From contig JAUUYO010000025.1 of assembly GCA_030590405.1 (NCBI GenBank), positions 1-19,417 on the forward strand: 19,417 bases of DNA, given 5' to 3'. Source of the stretch: Kangiellaceae bacterium (GTDB taxonomy: Bacteria; Pseudomonadota; Gammaproteobacteria; Enterobacterales; Kangiellaceae). A program made the position numbers and the translations under genes. Below the pieces are notes generated by a model, which saw only the letters and a program-made list of their open reading frames with translations, ran no database searches and was not told the origin of the DNA. This document shows, piece after piece, positions 8,186 to 15,041 of this stretch; positions within the stretch are counted from its first letter, which is position 1; every line of letters begins with the position of its first letter.

Positions 8186-9549
8186 CGTATCGGTTGATGA
8201 TCATCGATACCTGTTTCAAAATACACATTTTGCTGCAGCCGGTTTAAACTCAGTTCCTCATTGGACAAAAGAGTGCATTGGTTAGTTGAAGTCAGGAGCG
8301 AATTGACATTCATTACAACTTCTTCGGCTAAACGGTCAACGTACCATAACCATTCACTATCATTTTTAAGAATCACCCCCGCAGGAGATTTTACAAACAC
8401 ATCGCCAACACAATTGTCTGTCAGAAAATATAGAGTCCCCATATTTTTCACGAATTTTCCCTGAGCATTCACCGTAAACACATATCCATTTGAGGTGGTG
8501 CCACGATAAAGGCCATTGTTAACATCAATCAGCAGTAACTCGGCGATCAGCTGGTTTTGTTGGTCAACTAACACCACCCCTGGCAAATAAGGTTTCTCAG
8601 CACGGCTTTGCTGAGGGTGACTCGATAGTTCTAGTTGATTAACTTCAGCGCTCAGACTGGCTAGCTGCTGGTTGATATTTTCCTGCCCAGTGTTATTTTC
8701 CAGCTGTGCAAGTTTTAATGAACGAGATAATTGATTGCCACTCCACAGCTGCCAAAAGATCCCAATTTGAAGTGCCAGGATCAAAGTGGCTAGTGTCAGA
8801 TACGATTTTCGTCGAACACTTTTTGATGCGGCCTGAGTGCTTGCCACAAAATCAGCATGAGATTCCAACCGCAGAACTAATGCATGCTCAAACTGCTCTA
8901 GCGTACTGTGCAATTCGCGGGTCAGTTTTCTGGTCTGTAACCTGGTATTATACTGTTGCTCTTGCTGATGTTGTTCTTTTTTCTTTACCAGATATGGCTC
9001 AACCGTTTGATACCAAAACTCTTTCCAGTCTTGTTGGGGTTGTTTTGTCGGCACTTGCGGTGCGTGAGTCGCAGAGGCAGGAGGTTTAGCCAATTCAGGC
9101 GAATGGGAGTCTAACAGAGGCGCAACTATTTTATTTTTTTCTACAGGTTGATTCTGATTTATTGATGTCTCTTCACTGAGGTTGAGTAAACCAATTTTTT
9201 CGAGAGCCTTGCGTAGATGGGTTTCTTCCAGGCCTTTTGGTAAAACATCAATAGCTCCCAGTGAACGCGCCTGACCAAAATAAACGCCACCTTCCTTGGA
9301 GGTGTACATCATCACGGGAATGGTCGCAGTGGTCGGATTATTCTTGAGAATTTTCATCATTTCCAGTCCGTTCATGCCGGGCATGATATGGTCTAGAAAA
9401 ATAATATCTGGTTGTTTTTTATTAAGATATTCCAAGGCATTTTCTGCCGAATATACCTCATCGCTTGTGATATTAAAACCATCAAGCATTTTAGCCAGTA
9501 CTCGACACGCGAGCCTCGAATCATCAACAATCAGCGCTTTTTTAGTCAT
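8170..9549 (-). CDS. Membrane-anchored response-regulator receiver protein with predicted periplasmic Cys-containing domain
   Basis: A 459-residue protein with an unusual order of parts. Residues 1-120 form a full receiver domain: acidic pocket Asp9/Asp10, phospho-acceptor Asp53 in IIFLDHIMPGMNG, Thr83 and Lys105. Residues 125-175 are a Pro/Gln-rich linker; 185-245 are charged and helical, possibly coiled coil. RRK at 246-248 precedes a single hydrophobic span at about 250-269. About 190 residues follow and should lie in the periplasm if the receiver is cytoplasmic. This part starts with a Gln/Asn-rich helix and then a beta-rich domain with LYFLTDNC (Cys380) and NQC (Cys425), a spacing that could form a disulfide. 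There is no DNA-binding, GGDEF or kinase output domain. It lies 77 bases downstream of a DsbA-like gene on the same strand. The output function is not known to me. Confidence 0.85.
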   Translation of the reverse strand: MTKKALIVDDSRLACRVLAKMLDGFNITSDEVYSAENALEYLNKKQPDIIFLDHIMPGMNGLEMMKILKNNPTTATIPVMMYTSKEGGVYFGQARSLGAIDVLPKGLEETHLRKALEKIGLLNLSEETSINQNQPVEKNKIVAPLLDSHSPELAKPPASATHAPQVPTKQPQQDWKEFWYQTVEPYLVKKKEQHQQEQQYNTRLQTRKLTRELHSTLEQFEHALVLRLESHADFVASTQAASKSVRRKSYLTLATLILALQIGIFWQLWSGNQLSRSLKLAQLENNTGQENINQQLASLSAEVNQLELSSHPQQSRAEKPYLPGVVLVDQQNQLIAELLLIDVNNGLYRGTTSNGYVFTVNAQGKFVKNMGTLYFLTDNCVGDVFVKSPAGVILKNDSEWLWYVDRLAEEVVMNVNSLLTSTNQCTLLSNEELSLNRLQQNVYFETGIDDHQPIRLIFK

Positions 9550-9626
9550 AATTTTTTCTCATCGGTTGAGAAATTATAAGAGAAATAAACAGCCTGTTGA
9601 TTGACATTCTCTCACAAAACAGCCGA

Positions 9627-10664
9627 TTAATCAGCTAACTCTGCATCAACAATATCGGTAAATTCTTTATAAGCTTTATTACCTTTTACAATAATGCCAT
9701 TGATAAAAAATATTGGGGTCGAATTCACCCCAATTTTTTTCCCTTCGGCGATATCACGATTGATGCTGCTGTAATATTTTTTATCGTCCATGCATTTTTC
9801 AAACTGTTCCACATTCAGGCCTAACTTAGTGGCTTTGCTTTTTAACCCAACTCGTTTGAGTCCTCTTGGATCAGCAAACATCATTTCATGCAATTGCCAA
9901 AAATATTCATCGGATTGCTCGTGAGCGCAAAGCCCAGCTTCGGCGGCAATGAAGGCTTCACCATGAAATCCGAGCGGAAAATTTTTATAGACTAATTTTA
10001 TATTACCAGGATAATCCTTTTGTAAACGTTTGATTTTGCTTTCAGCCGAGGCACAATAAGGGCATTGAAAGTCAGAATATTCGATAATCGTAATTTTTGC
10101 ATTTTTATCACCAAGCACCGGAGCATTTCCGATGGGAACATCTAGCCTTGGTCGCTGTGGTTTTATCAAGTTAATCACCACACCATGCTCTTTACTTTGA
10201 ATAGCAAACCAATTTGCAACGGCCACTCGGGCTTTATCACTTTTGATATACTCGGTCACTTTTTCTTTTAGTTCAGGGTTTGTTTTCTCGGCAGGTATGC
10301 GATTGGCTTTGATAAATTGTTCAACTTCCTGAGGTGAAGTGGTGACATTTTTGATCACAAACTTGTTTAAAAATTCTTGGGAATTCATTCCTTTATTTAA
10401 GGGGTGAGATTCTATCAATCGGGATAGCAACATGCTATTCAATTGATTAAGTTTAACTTCATAAACCTTCATTTCCGCTTCATAAAGTTTGCCGGTAATA
10501 CTATCAAATACTTGTTGATTGGTAATAATTTGATTATCAATGATCGCCGCCGCACGGTTGTCTGATTGCTTTGCGGTATAAGCACTTTGACTGGCAAACA
10601 GGATAATCGCACTTAACAACAACTTTAATGTCAGATTCAGGTTTAGATTCAGGTTTAGATTCAT
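9627..10664 (-). CDS. Exported DsbA-family thioredoxin-fold protein with SurA-like N-terminal region
   Basis: Predicted periplasmic thiol-disulfide protein of 345 residues. After a signal peptide (hydrophobic residues ~13-28, likely cleavage after AYTA near residue 31), residues ~38-165 resemble the N-terminal helical part of SurA/PpiC-type chaperones (IIDNQIITNQQVFDSI, then amphipathic helices). The DsbA-type domain follows: active site Cys201-Pro-Tyr-Cys204 in DFQCPYCASAES, FPLGFHGEAFIAAEA, and the cis-proline loop GVNSTPIFFING. Similar two-part DsbA-like proteins occur in other proteobacteria. The N-terminus is odd: MNLNLNLNLNLTLKLLL is encoded by a 12-base tandem repeat and has no positive charge before Lys14. 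The gene sits 72 bases after the AraC-type gene and 77 bases before the receiver protein, so co-transcription is possible. Oxidase versus isomerase role cannot be told from sequence. Confidence 0.9.
   Translation of the reverse strand: MNLNLNLNLNLTLKLLLSAIILFASQSAYTAKQSDNRAAAIIDNQIITNQQVFDSITGKLYEAEMKVYEVKLNQLNSMLLSRLIESHPLNKGMNSQEFLNKFVIKNVTTSPQEVEQFIKANRIPAEKTNPELKEKVTEYIKSDKARVAVANWFAIQSKEHGVVINLIKPQRPRLDVPIGNAPVLGDKNAKITIIEYSDFQCPYCASAESKIKRLQKDYPGNIKLVYKNFPLGFHGEAFIAAEAGLCAHEQSDEYFWQLHEMMFADPRGLKRVGLKSKATKLGLNVEQFEKCMDDKKYYSSINRDIAEGKKIGVNSTPIFFINGIIVKGNKAYKEFTDIVDAELAD
10633..10663 (-). repeat. 12-base tandem repeat encoding the N-terminus of the DsbA-like protein
   Basis: On the plus strand the unit AGATTCAGGTTT occurs at 10633-10644 and 10645-10656, followed by a partial copy at 10657-10663, about 2.6 copies. 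Because the unit is 12 bases, gain or loss of a copy keeps the reading frame and adds or removes four residues (Asn-Leu-Asn-Leu) right before the signal peptide core. Confidence 0.85.
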
Positions 10665-10736
10665 AGTTTCATACTCAAGGATAACAACTTATTTAAGTCA
10701 GCCATATTAGTATTTTCTGATAGAAGATTCAATTGT

Positions 10737-11729
10737 TTAACTGATATCAAATAATTTACCTCGCACCATCTCCCGGTATTCGCCTGGCGTCAGCTTGGTT
10801 TTCTGCTTAAATTGCCTGGCAAAAAAAGCGTTATCTTTGTAACCGAGATGGTCAGCGATATCCTGATGATTGAGGTTGGTTTCTTTAAGTAAATCTTGCG
10901 CGGTTTTGATCTTTAAATCGACGCCATAAGCAAGTGGCGATTTACCCACTGCACTTTTAAAGCGTCGCGAAAAATTGCGAGTGCTCATATTAGCCATTTC
11001 GCTAAGTGACTTCAGATCAAAGCTTTGCGAATAGTGCAACTGCATCCATTGCTGAACTTCAACAATGCCTTCATCGGGATGGCGGCTGGCCCCTTTAGCA
11101 AACCAGGGTTTATCGTAAGTCCGATTAATTTCATGGCTGTAATGTTGCTCGATAATTTGACTGACCTCTTTACCAAACTGATTTTCGATAAAATACAGGG
11201 TCAAATCGACCAATGCGTTAATACTGCCGGTGCAAGTGATCGAACCATCTTGAGTGATAAAATGTTGCCTTTGCAAGTTAACCTCAGGATATCGTTTTTC
11301 GAACTCGTCGAAATAATACCAGTGGGTGGTGGCAATCTTATTGTCTAATAACCCCGCGTGGGCTAACAGGCAAACACCGGTCCCGGTGGCAACAATTTGA
11401 CTGCCAATCTGGTGTTGCTCTATCAACCAATCAATTAATTGCGGGTTCTTAGCTATTACAACGCCCGGTTTACCCCAAATGGGAGGGACAAAAATAGTGT
11501 GAGCTTTGGGGGCTGTTTTGAGATTGAAATCTGGCAATATTTTGATGCCGTTAGCCAGCTGGATCGCTTTATTTCCCTGCAAAGAAGATGAAACAACCAG
11601 ACAATCCCATTTCACCCGATGCCCTTGTTTAATTTGGGCGATCGATCTGGCCGAGCTGATCATTTCCATCGGCAGGCTCAAACCGGTGAGAAGCGCTCTT
11701 GAATAACAAATAAAAAGTGACGGATGCAT
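10737..11729 (-). CDS. GlxA-type transcriptional regulator: DJ-1/PfpI-like domain plus AraC DNA-binding domain
   Basis: A 330-residue transcription factor. Residues ~1-190 form a DJ-1/PfpI-type (class I glutamine amidotransferase-like) sensor domain, with Cys120 in ATGTGVCLLAHAGLLD at the nucleophile-elbow position. Residues ~225-325 are an AraC/XylS double helix-turn-helix: FDLKSLSEMANMSTRNFSRRFK and DIADHLGYKDNAFFARQFKQ followed by TPGEYR. I place the start at the ATG at 11727-11729, which has GGAG five bases upstream; an in-frame GTG at 11762 would add 11 residues but lacks such a site. Its ligand is unknown. It is divergent from fabY across 160 bases, and the DsbA-like and receiver genes follow on the same strand, so either could be a target. 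Confidence 0.92.
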   Translation of the reverse strand: MHPSLFICYSRALLTGLSLPMEMISSARSIAQIKQGHRVKWDCLVVSSSLQGNKAIQLANGIKILPDFNLKTAPKAHTIFVPPIWGKPGVVIAKNPQLIDWLIEQHQIGSQIVATGTGVCLLAHAGLLDNKIATTHWYYFDEFEKRYPEVNLQRQHFITQDGSITCTGSINALVDLTLYFIENQFGKEVSQIIEQHYSHEINRTYDKPWFAKGASRHPDEGIVEVQQWMQLHYSQSFDLKSLSEMANMSTRNFSRRFKSAVGKSPLAYGVDLKIKTAQDLLKETNLNHQDIADHLGYKDNAFFARQFKQKTKLTPGEYREMVRGKLFDIS

Positions 11730-11734
11730 TACGT

Positions 11735-11738
11735 CTCC
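11735..11738 (-). promoter_or_regulatory. Ribosome binding site that decides the AraC-type start
   Basis: GGAG on the minus strand, five bases before the ATG at 11729. It supports this ATG over the upstream in-frame GTG. Confidence 0.6.
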
Positions 11739-11889
11739 GGCTGAGTCCAGGGGCCAGCCCACGGCTCATTTGTACAATATGATGGCTATATTATCCTACA
11801 ACTATTCCCTTTTAGCTACTATACTAGCGACCAAATCAAGTTCTTCCTTCGACTCCGTTCAGGGTTCAATACATTTAAGAGATTAATCA

Positions 11890-13734
11890 ATGAGAAAATT
11901 ACCCGTAATTGTAGGATTTGGTGGCATCAATGCCGCTGGCCGTAGCTCCTTCCATCACAGTTACCGCAGAATGGTGCATGAGGCTTTGCCTGAATCCGAT
12001 ACTGCCCCCATGTTTAAAGGTTTGGCGACGCTGACCAACCAGCCTGAAGATACCGACAAAGAGACTTTGCTATCACAAACATTGATCCGAAAGATCGAAA
12101 AACAGACCTTTGATTTAGATGAAATTAATATCCATAAAAAAGCCAATTTGAAATCCAATGCTGAAACCATTCATTTTCAGATCAGCCAAAGACAATTGCC
12201 AAAACATATTCCCGACAACTGGAAAATTGAAGAACTTGAAAAAGGCCGTTTAAATGTCACCATTGAAGGTGAGCTGGAAGTCATGATCCCGGAGAAGCAT
12301 CGTTCAGCGGTGACTAGCGCCGGACAATTACCAACCGGCTTTGATCCTGCGGTTTTATATACTTCAAGAAATCAACCCAAAGGCCTACAACTCACGGTAT
12401 TTGGCGCCTCCGATGCATTACAGTCGATCGGTATCGAATGGCAGGAAATTCTAAAACATATTCAACCGGACGAAGTGTCGGTTTATGCTGGTTCAGCGAT
12501 TGGCCAACTCGATGATTTTGGTGGTCGAGGACTCGCCCAGGCCTGGCTTAAAGGTGGACGAGTGAGTTCCAAGCAAATGCCGCTGATGCTATCGCAAATG
12601 CCCGCTGATTTTATTAACAGCTATATGATTAATAGTGTTGGTTCTACAGGCACCAATCTGGGTGCTTGCGCGACATTTTTATATAACCTCAGACAAGGTA
12701 TCGGCGATATTCAATCGGGACTTGCCAGAGTGGTGATCGTTGGCGGTGCCGAAGCGCCGGTAGAACCGGAAGTTATCGAAGGCTTTAAAGCCATGGGAGC
12801 GCTCTCGGAAGATATTCAATTAGCAGAACTGGACGGAACTGACACCGTTGATAACCGCCGCGCCAGTCGCCCATTTGCCGAAAATGCCGGATTTACTATC
12901 TCAGAAGGCGCTCAATTTTTTGTGATTATGGACGATGAGCTAGCCCTCGAACTCGGCGCAACCATCTATGCTTCCGTTGCCGATGTATTTGTTAATGCCG
13001 ATGCAAATAAAAAGTCAATTTCATCGCCAGGCATTGGAAATTATGTAACGGTCGCCAAAGCCATGTCGCTGGCAAAAAATATTTTGGGGGAAGAAGGGGT
13101 TAAACAAACCTTCGCCCAGGCACATGGAACTGGCACTCCGCAAAACCGAGTTAGCGAATCGCATATTCTTAACGAAGTGGCTAAAACATTTAAAATTGAA
13201 GACTGGAATGTTGCGGCAATTAAATCTTACGTAGGCCATTCGCTAGGCCCTGCCGGTGGCGACCAACTGACAGCCACTTTAGGTGTTTGGGAGTATGGCG
13301 TTATTCCAGGAATCAATACCATCGATAAAATCGCTAGTGATGTATTTGATTCCAATTTACACTTTTGTATTGACCACACTAAAGTTGGCGAAAAAGGCAT
13401 TGAAATGAAAGCTGCGATCATCAACTCCAAAGGCTTTGGTGGTAATAATGCCACCGGACTCATTCTTAGCCCACAAACCACCATGGAAATGCTGGAAAAT
13501 AAATATGGCCCTGCCAGAATAGCCCAATATCATTTGCTCAATGAGAAAGTCGCACAAACCGCCAAAGCCTATGATGAGTCAGTGATTAATGGCGAATTTA
13601 AAGCCATTTATCATTTTGGTTCAGAGGTGATGAATGAAGATGATTTAGTGATTACCGACAAAGGCATTGAACTGTCTAAGTTTGAGAAACCGCTTAGTTT
13701 TAGTCAGGAAAATCCCTATTCTGAATATTGCTAG
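11890..13734 (+). CDS. fabY: FabY-type beta-ketoacyl synthase (initiating condensing enzyme)
   Basis: Likely condenses acetyl-CoA with malonyl-ACP to start fatty acid synthesis, the role shown for FabY (PA5174) of Pseudomonas aeruginosa, which replaces FabH there. The start MRKLPVIVGFGGINAAGRSS, the total of 614 residues and an N-terminal extension of roughly 160 residues before the ketosynthase core fit FabY rather than FabB/FabF, which are about 410. The Cys-His-His catalytic set is complete: Cys260 in LGACATF, His412 in QAHGTGTPQNR and His450 in YVGHSLGPAGG. The C-terminal GFGGNNATGLIL glycine-rich loop is present. The start has AAGAGA about 8 bases upstream. The gene is monocistronic in appearance: divergent from the AraC-type regulator, and followed by two hairpins before a convergent gene. 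Whether the genome also has fabH cannot be seen here. Confidence 0.9.
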   Translation: MRKLPVIVGFGGINAAGRSSFHHSYRRMVHEALPESDTAPMFKGLATLTNQPEDTDKETLLSQTLIRKIEKQTFDLDEINIHKKANLKSNAETIHFQISQRQLPKHIPDNWKIEELEKGRLNVTIEGELEVMIPEKHRSAVTSAGQLPTGFDPAVLYTSRNQPKGLQLTVFGASDALQSIGIEWQEILKHIQPDEVSVYAGSAIGQLDDFGGRGLAQAWLKGGRVSSKQMPLMLSQMPADFINSYMINSVGSTGTNLGACATFLYNLRQGIGDIQSGLARVVIVGGAEAPVEPEVIEGFKAMGALSEDIQLAELDGTDTVDNRRASRPFAENAGFTISEGAQFFVIMDDELALELGATIYASVADVFVNADANKKSISSPGIGNYVTVAKAMSLAKNILGEEGVKQTFAQAHGTGTPQNRVSESHILNEVAKTFKIEDWNVAAIKSYVGHSLGPAGGDQLTATLGVWEYGVIPGINTIDKIASDVFDSNLHFCIDHTKVGEKGIEMKAAIINSKGFGGNNATGLILSPQTTMEMLENKYGPARIAQYHLLNEKVAQTAKAYDESVINGEFKAIYHFGSEVMNEDDLVITDKGIELSKFEKPLSFSQENPYSEYC

Positions 13735-13745
13735 AAGTTAGTTTC

Positions 13746-13767
13746 GTAGGTTGGCTTTTAAGCCAAC
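13746..13767 (+). repeat. GTAG-headed palindromic REP-like element / hairpin
   Basis: GTAG at 13746-13749 is followed by GTTGGCTT (13750-13757) TT AAGCCAAC (13760-13767), a perfect 8-base stem with a 2-base centre. The TTTCGTAGG lead-in resembles the heads of the elements at 1586 and 3891. Being just after fabY it may also end transcription. Confidence 0.55.
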
Positions 13768-13795
13768 AAATCCTTCAAGCCCCTCACACCCGATA

Positions 13796-13814
13796 TTGGC
13801 CTGATGAAGGCCAA
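13796..13814. terminator. Second hairpin between convergent fabY and TlpA-like gene
   Basis: TTGGCCT (13796-13802) GATGA AGGCCAA (13808-13814) is a perfect 7-base stem with a 5-base loop. With the hairpin at 13750-13767 it makes a pair between two converging genes, which suits a bidirectional terminator or a REP pair. There is no long U tract on either side. Confidence 0.4.
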
Positions 13815-13842
13815 CATCTATTCTAACCTTTATGATGAACTT

Positions 13843-14382
13843 CTATTGCTGCTTGTCCATCATAGCGAGCCCTTCTTTGGCAAAACGCTCAAGTAATGGG
13901 TGGTGTGGATCAGAAAATGATTGTACCCCTAAAACCTTCCCCGATGGGGCAATAAATACAACCCCTGGAGTCCCACTAACCCCGTATATTTTAGCGACTT
14001 CATCACCTTCTAAAACCGTATCAAATTGATAGCCAAAATTTCGCCAATAAACCTCAGGCTTCCAGTCTTCTCTAATATTAACAGCTAAAACCTTAAGACC
14101 CTGGCTCTCATATTTTTCGTTCAGCTCAGCAATGCCTGGCAGTAGTTTTTTACAATAAGGGCACCAAGTGGCCCAAAATACAAGTAATGTTGGCCTTCCC
14201 TGATAATCTGACAAAGTAATTAACTCACCTGCCAGATTATTCAGTGTCCAGTCAGTCCCCTGATAAGCACTGTCTGGTTGGGCGGTTTGGTTAGTTGATT
14301 GTTGAGCGTTATTGTCTGCATCACACCCACTCAAAGTAAAGATAGTGAGCGACAAAACCACTAAAATTGTTTTTATAGACAT
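13843..14382 (-). CDS. TlpA/ResA-like thioredoxin-fold lipoprotein
   Basis: Predicted envelope thiol-disulfide reductase of 179 residues. A lipoprotein signal ends in lipobox L17-S18-G19-C20; the Asp at the next position is the inner-membrane retention residue, so it is probably held at the inner membrane facing the periplasm. A Gln/Asn/Thr-rich linker (~21-40) leads to a thioredoxin fold with LLVFWATWCPYC (Cys74, Cys77), the family's KVLAVNIRED strand, and cis-proline loop GVSGTPGVVFIAPSGKVLG. This pattern fits the TlpA/ResA/DsbE group, often involved in cytochrome c maturation or reduction of particular periplasmic proteins. The start is the ATG at 14382, with AAGGA (14391-14395) eight bases upstream; a TTG one codon earlier is less likely. 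It is divergent from the molybdenum hydroxylase operon across 170 bases. Its substrate is unknown. Confidence 0.92.
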   Translation of the reverse strand: MSIKTILVVLSLTIFTLSGCDADNNAQQSTNQTAQPDSAYQGTDWTLNNLAGELITLSDYQGRPTLLVFWATWCPYCKKLLPGIAELNEKYESQGLKVLAVNIREDWKPEVYWRNFGYQFDTVLEGDEVAKIYGVSGTPGVVFIAPSGKVLGVQSFSDPHHPLLERFAKEGLAMMDKQQ

Positions 14383-14417
14383 CAAAAAGTTCCTTAAATT
14401 TTATTAGTATTGTTGTT

Positions 14418-14447
14418 TTGACGTGCCAAATATAAATTAATTACTTT
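14418..14447 (+). promoter_or_regulatory. Tentative promoter of the molybdenum hydroxylase operon
   Basis: TTGACG (14418-14423) matches the -35 consensus at five of six positions; TACTTT (14442-14447), 18 bases later, is a weak -10. If right, transcription would begin near 14454, upstream of the dyad at 14480-14499. The -10 match is poor, so this is only a candidate. Confidence 0.3.
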
Positions 14448-14479
14448 AACAGGGTAATTGTTTACAATTTGCAACCATT

Positions 14480-14499
14480 CAAGATTAGCGATAATCTTG
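14480..14499. promoter_or_regulatory. Perfect dyad in operon leader: operator or RNA hairpin
   Basis: CAAGATTA (14480-14487), GCGA, TAATCTTG (14492-14499): a perfect 8-base inverted repeat around four bases, 53 bases before the first gene of the operon. As DNA it looks like a binding site for a dimeric regulator; as RNA it would be a hairpin capped by a GNRA (GCGA) tetraloop. It does not match the IscR site patterns I know. Confidence 0.5.
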
Positions 14500-14552
14500 T
14501 TGAAGAGATAAAATACCACAGAGCTAATAAGAACTACAAGAGAGTGATCAAC

Positions 14553-15041
14553 ATGAACAATCTCTACCAGCAGGCCTTAAAAAAACACTATCAGGCTCCG
14601 ATAGGATTGAATAAACACATCAACATATCGCACTTTTCAGAAGGTTATAATGCTAGCTGTGGCGATGAAATCAGTTTGTCTATGCAAGTTGATAGCCGTT
14701 CAGAGACGATTGATGACATCTCTTTTAGATCTGATAGTTGTGCGATCTGTACTGCTTCAGCCTCAATTTTGTGTTTGTTATCCATCGGTATCAATCTCGA
14801 AACATTACAATCATATTATCAATATTTAAAAACACAACTGAATCATCCATGCGGCTCGCTGAATAATAGCCTTTTGACGGCAAACCATTCGGAAACTCAA
14901 AAATCCGCAGAGTTCGATATTTTACTACCGATTAGCGCTCATCCTACTCGCATTAACTGCGCGTTACTCCCCTGGCAAACCGCCATAGCGGCCTTCAGCT
15001 CTCCCAAAGTTCAGTCAAGCGGAAGAATGAGCAATGCGTAG
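14553..15041 (+). CDS. SufU/NifU-N-like Fe-S scaffold or sulfur-transfer protein
   Basis: A 162-residue protein of the IscU/NifU-N/SufU fold. It begins MNNLYQQALKKHYQAPIG, the usual family opening, and has all the ligand residues of SufU: Cys36 and Asp38 in ASCGDE, Cys63 in SDSCAICTASAS, and Cys136 in RINCALLPW. The region between the second and third ligand cysteines is longer than in IscU, as in SufU. In Firmicutes SufU is a zinc-dependent sulfur acceptor for SufS; here the protein heads a molybdenum hydroxylase operon, so it may serve cofactor sulfuration or the 2Fe-2S clusters of that enzyme. The start is the ATG at 14553 with GAGAG eight bases upstream; the frame stays open 28 codons further to a TTG, but that segment overlaps the leader dyad and lacks homology. 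It overlaps xdhC by 8 bases. Confidence 0.85.
   Translation: MNNLYQQALKKHYQAPIGLNKHINISHFSEGYNASCGDEISLSMQVDSRSETIDDISFRSDSCAICTASASILCLLSIGINLETLQSYYQYLKTQLNHPCGSLNNSLLTANHSETQKSAEFDILLPISAHPTRINCALLPWQTAIAAFSSPKVQSSGRMSNA

Noticed and set aside
8706..9089. 127-residue open frame on the plus strand
   Set aside because: Lies wholly opposite the receiver-domain gene, with no plausible ribosome site or recognisable domain; a shadow of the real gene.
9600..9640. Near-palindrome AGCCGATTAATCAGCT at the end of the DsbA-like gene
   Set aside because: Imperfect, overlaps coding sequence and the stop codon, and has no loop or U tract; probably chance.
11025..11348. 107-residue open frame on the plus strand
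   Set aside because: Antisense to the AraC-type regulator, which has clear domains; no support of its own.
11730..11762. GTG start for the AraC-type regulator
   Set aside because: The ATG at 11729 has GGAG at good spacing and begins the conserved domain; the extra residues show no similarity I recognise.
14469..14552. 28-residue N-terminal extension of the SufU-like protein from a TTG
   Set aside because: The segment contains the leader dyad and family members start at the MNNLYQQAL position, where a ribosome site is present.
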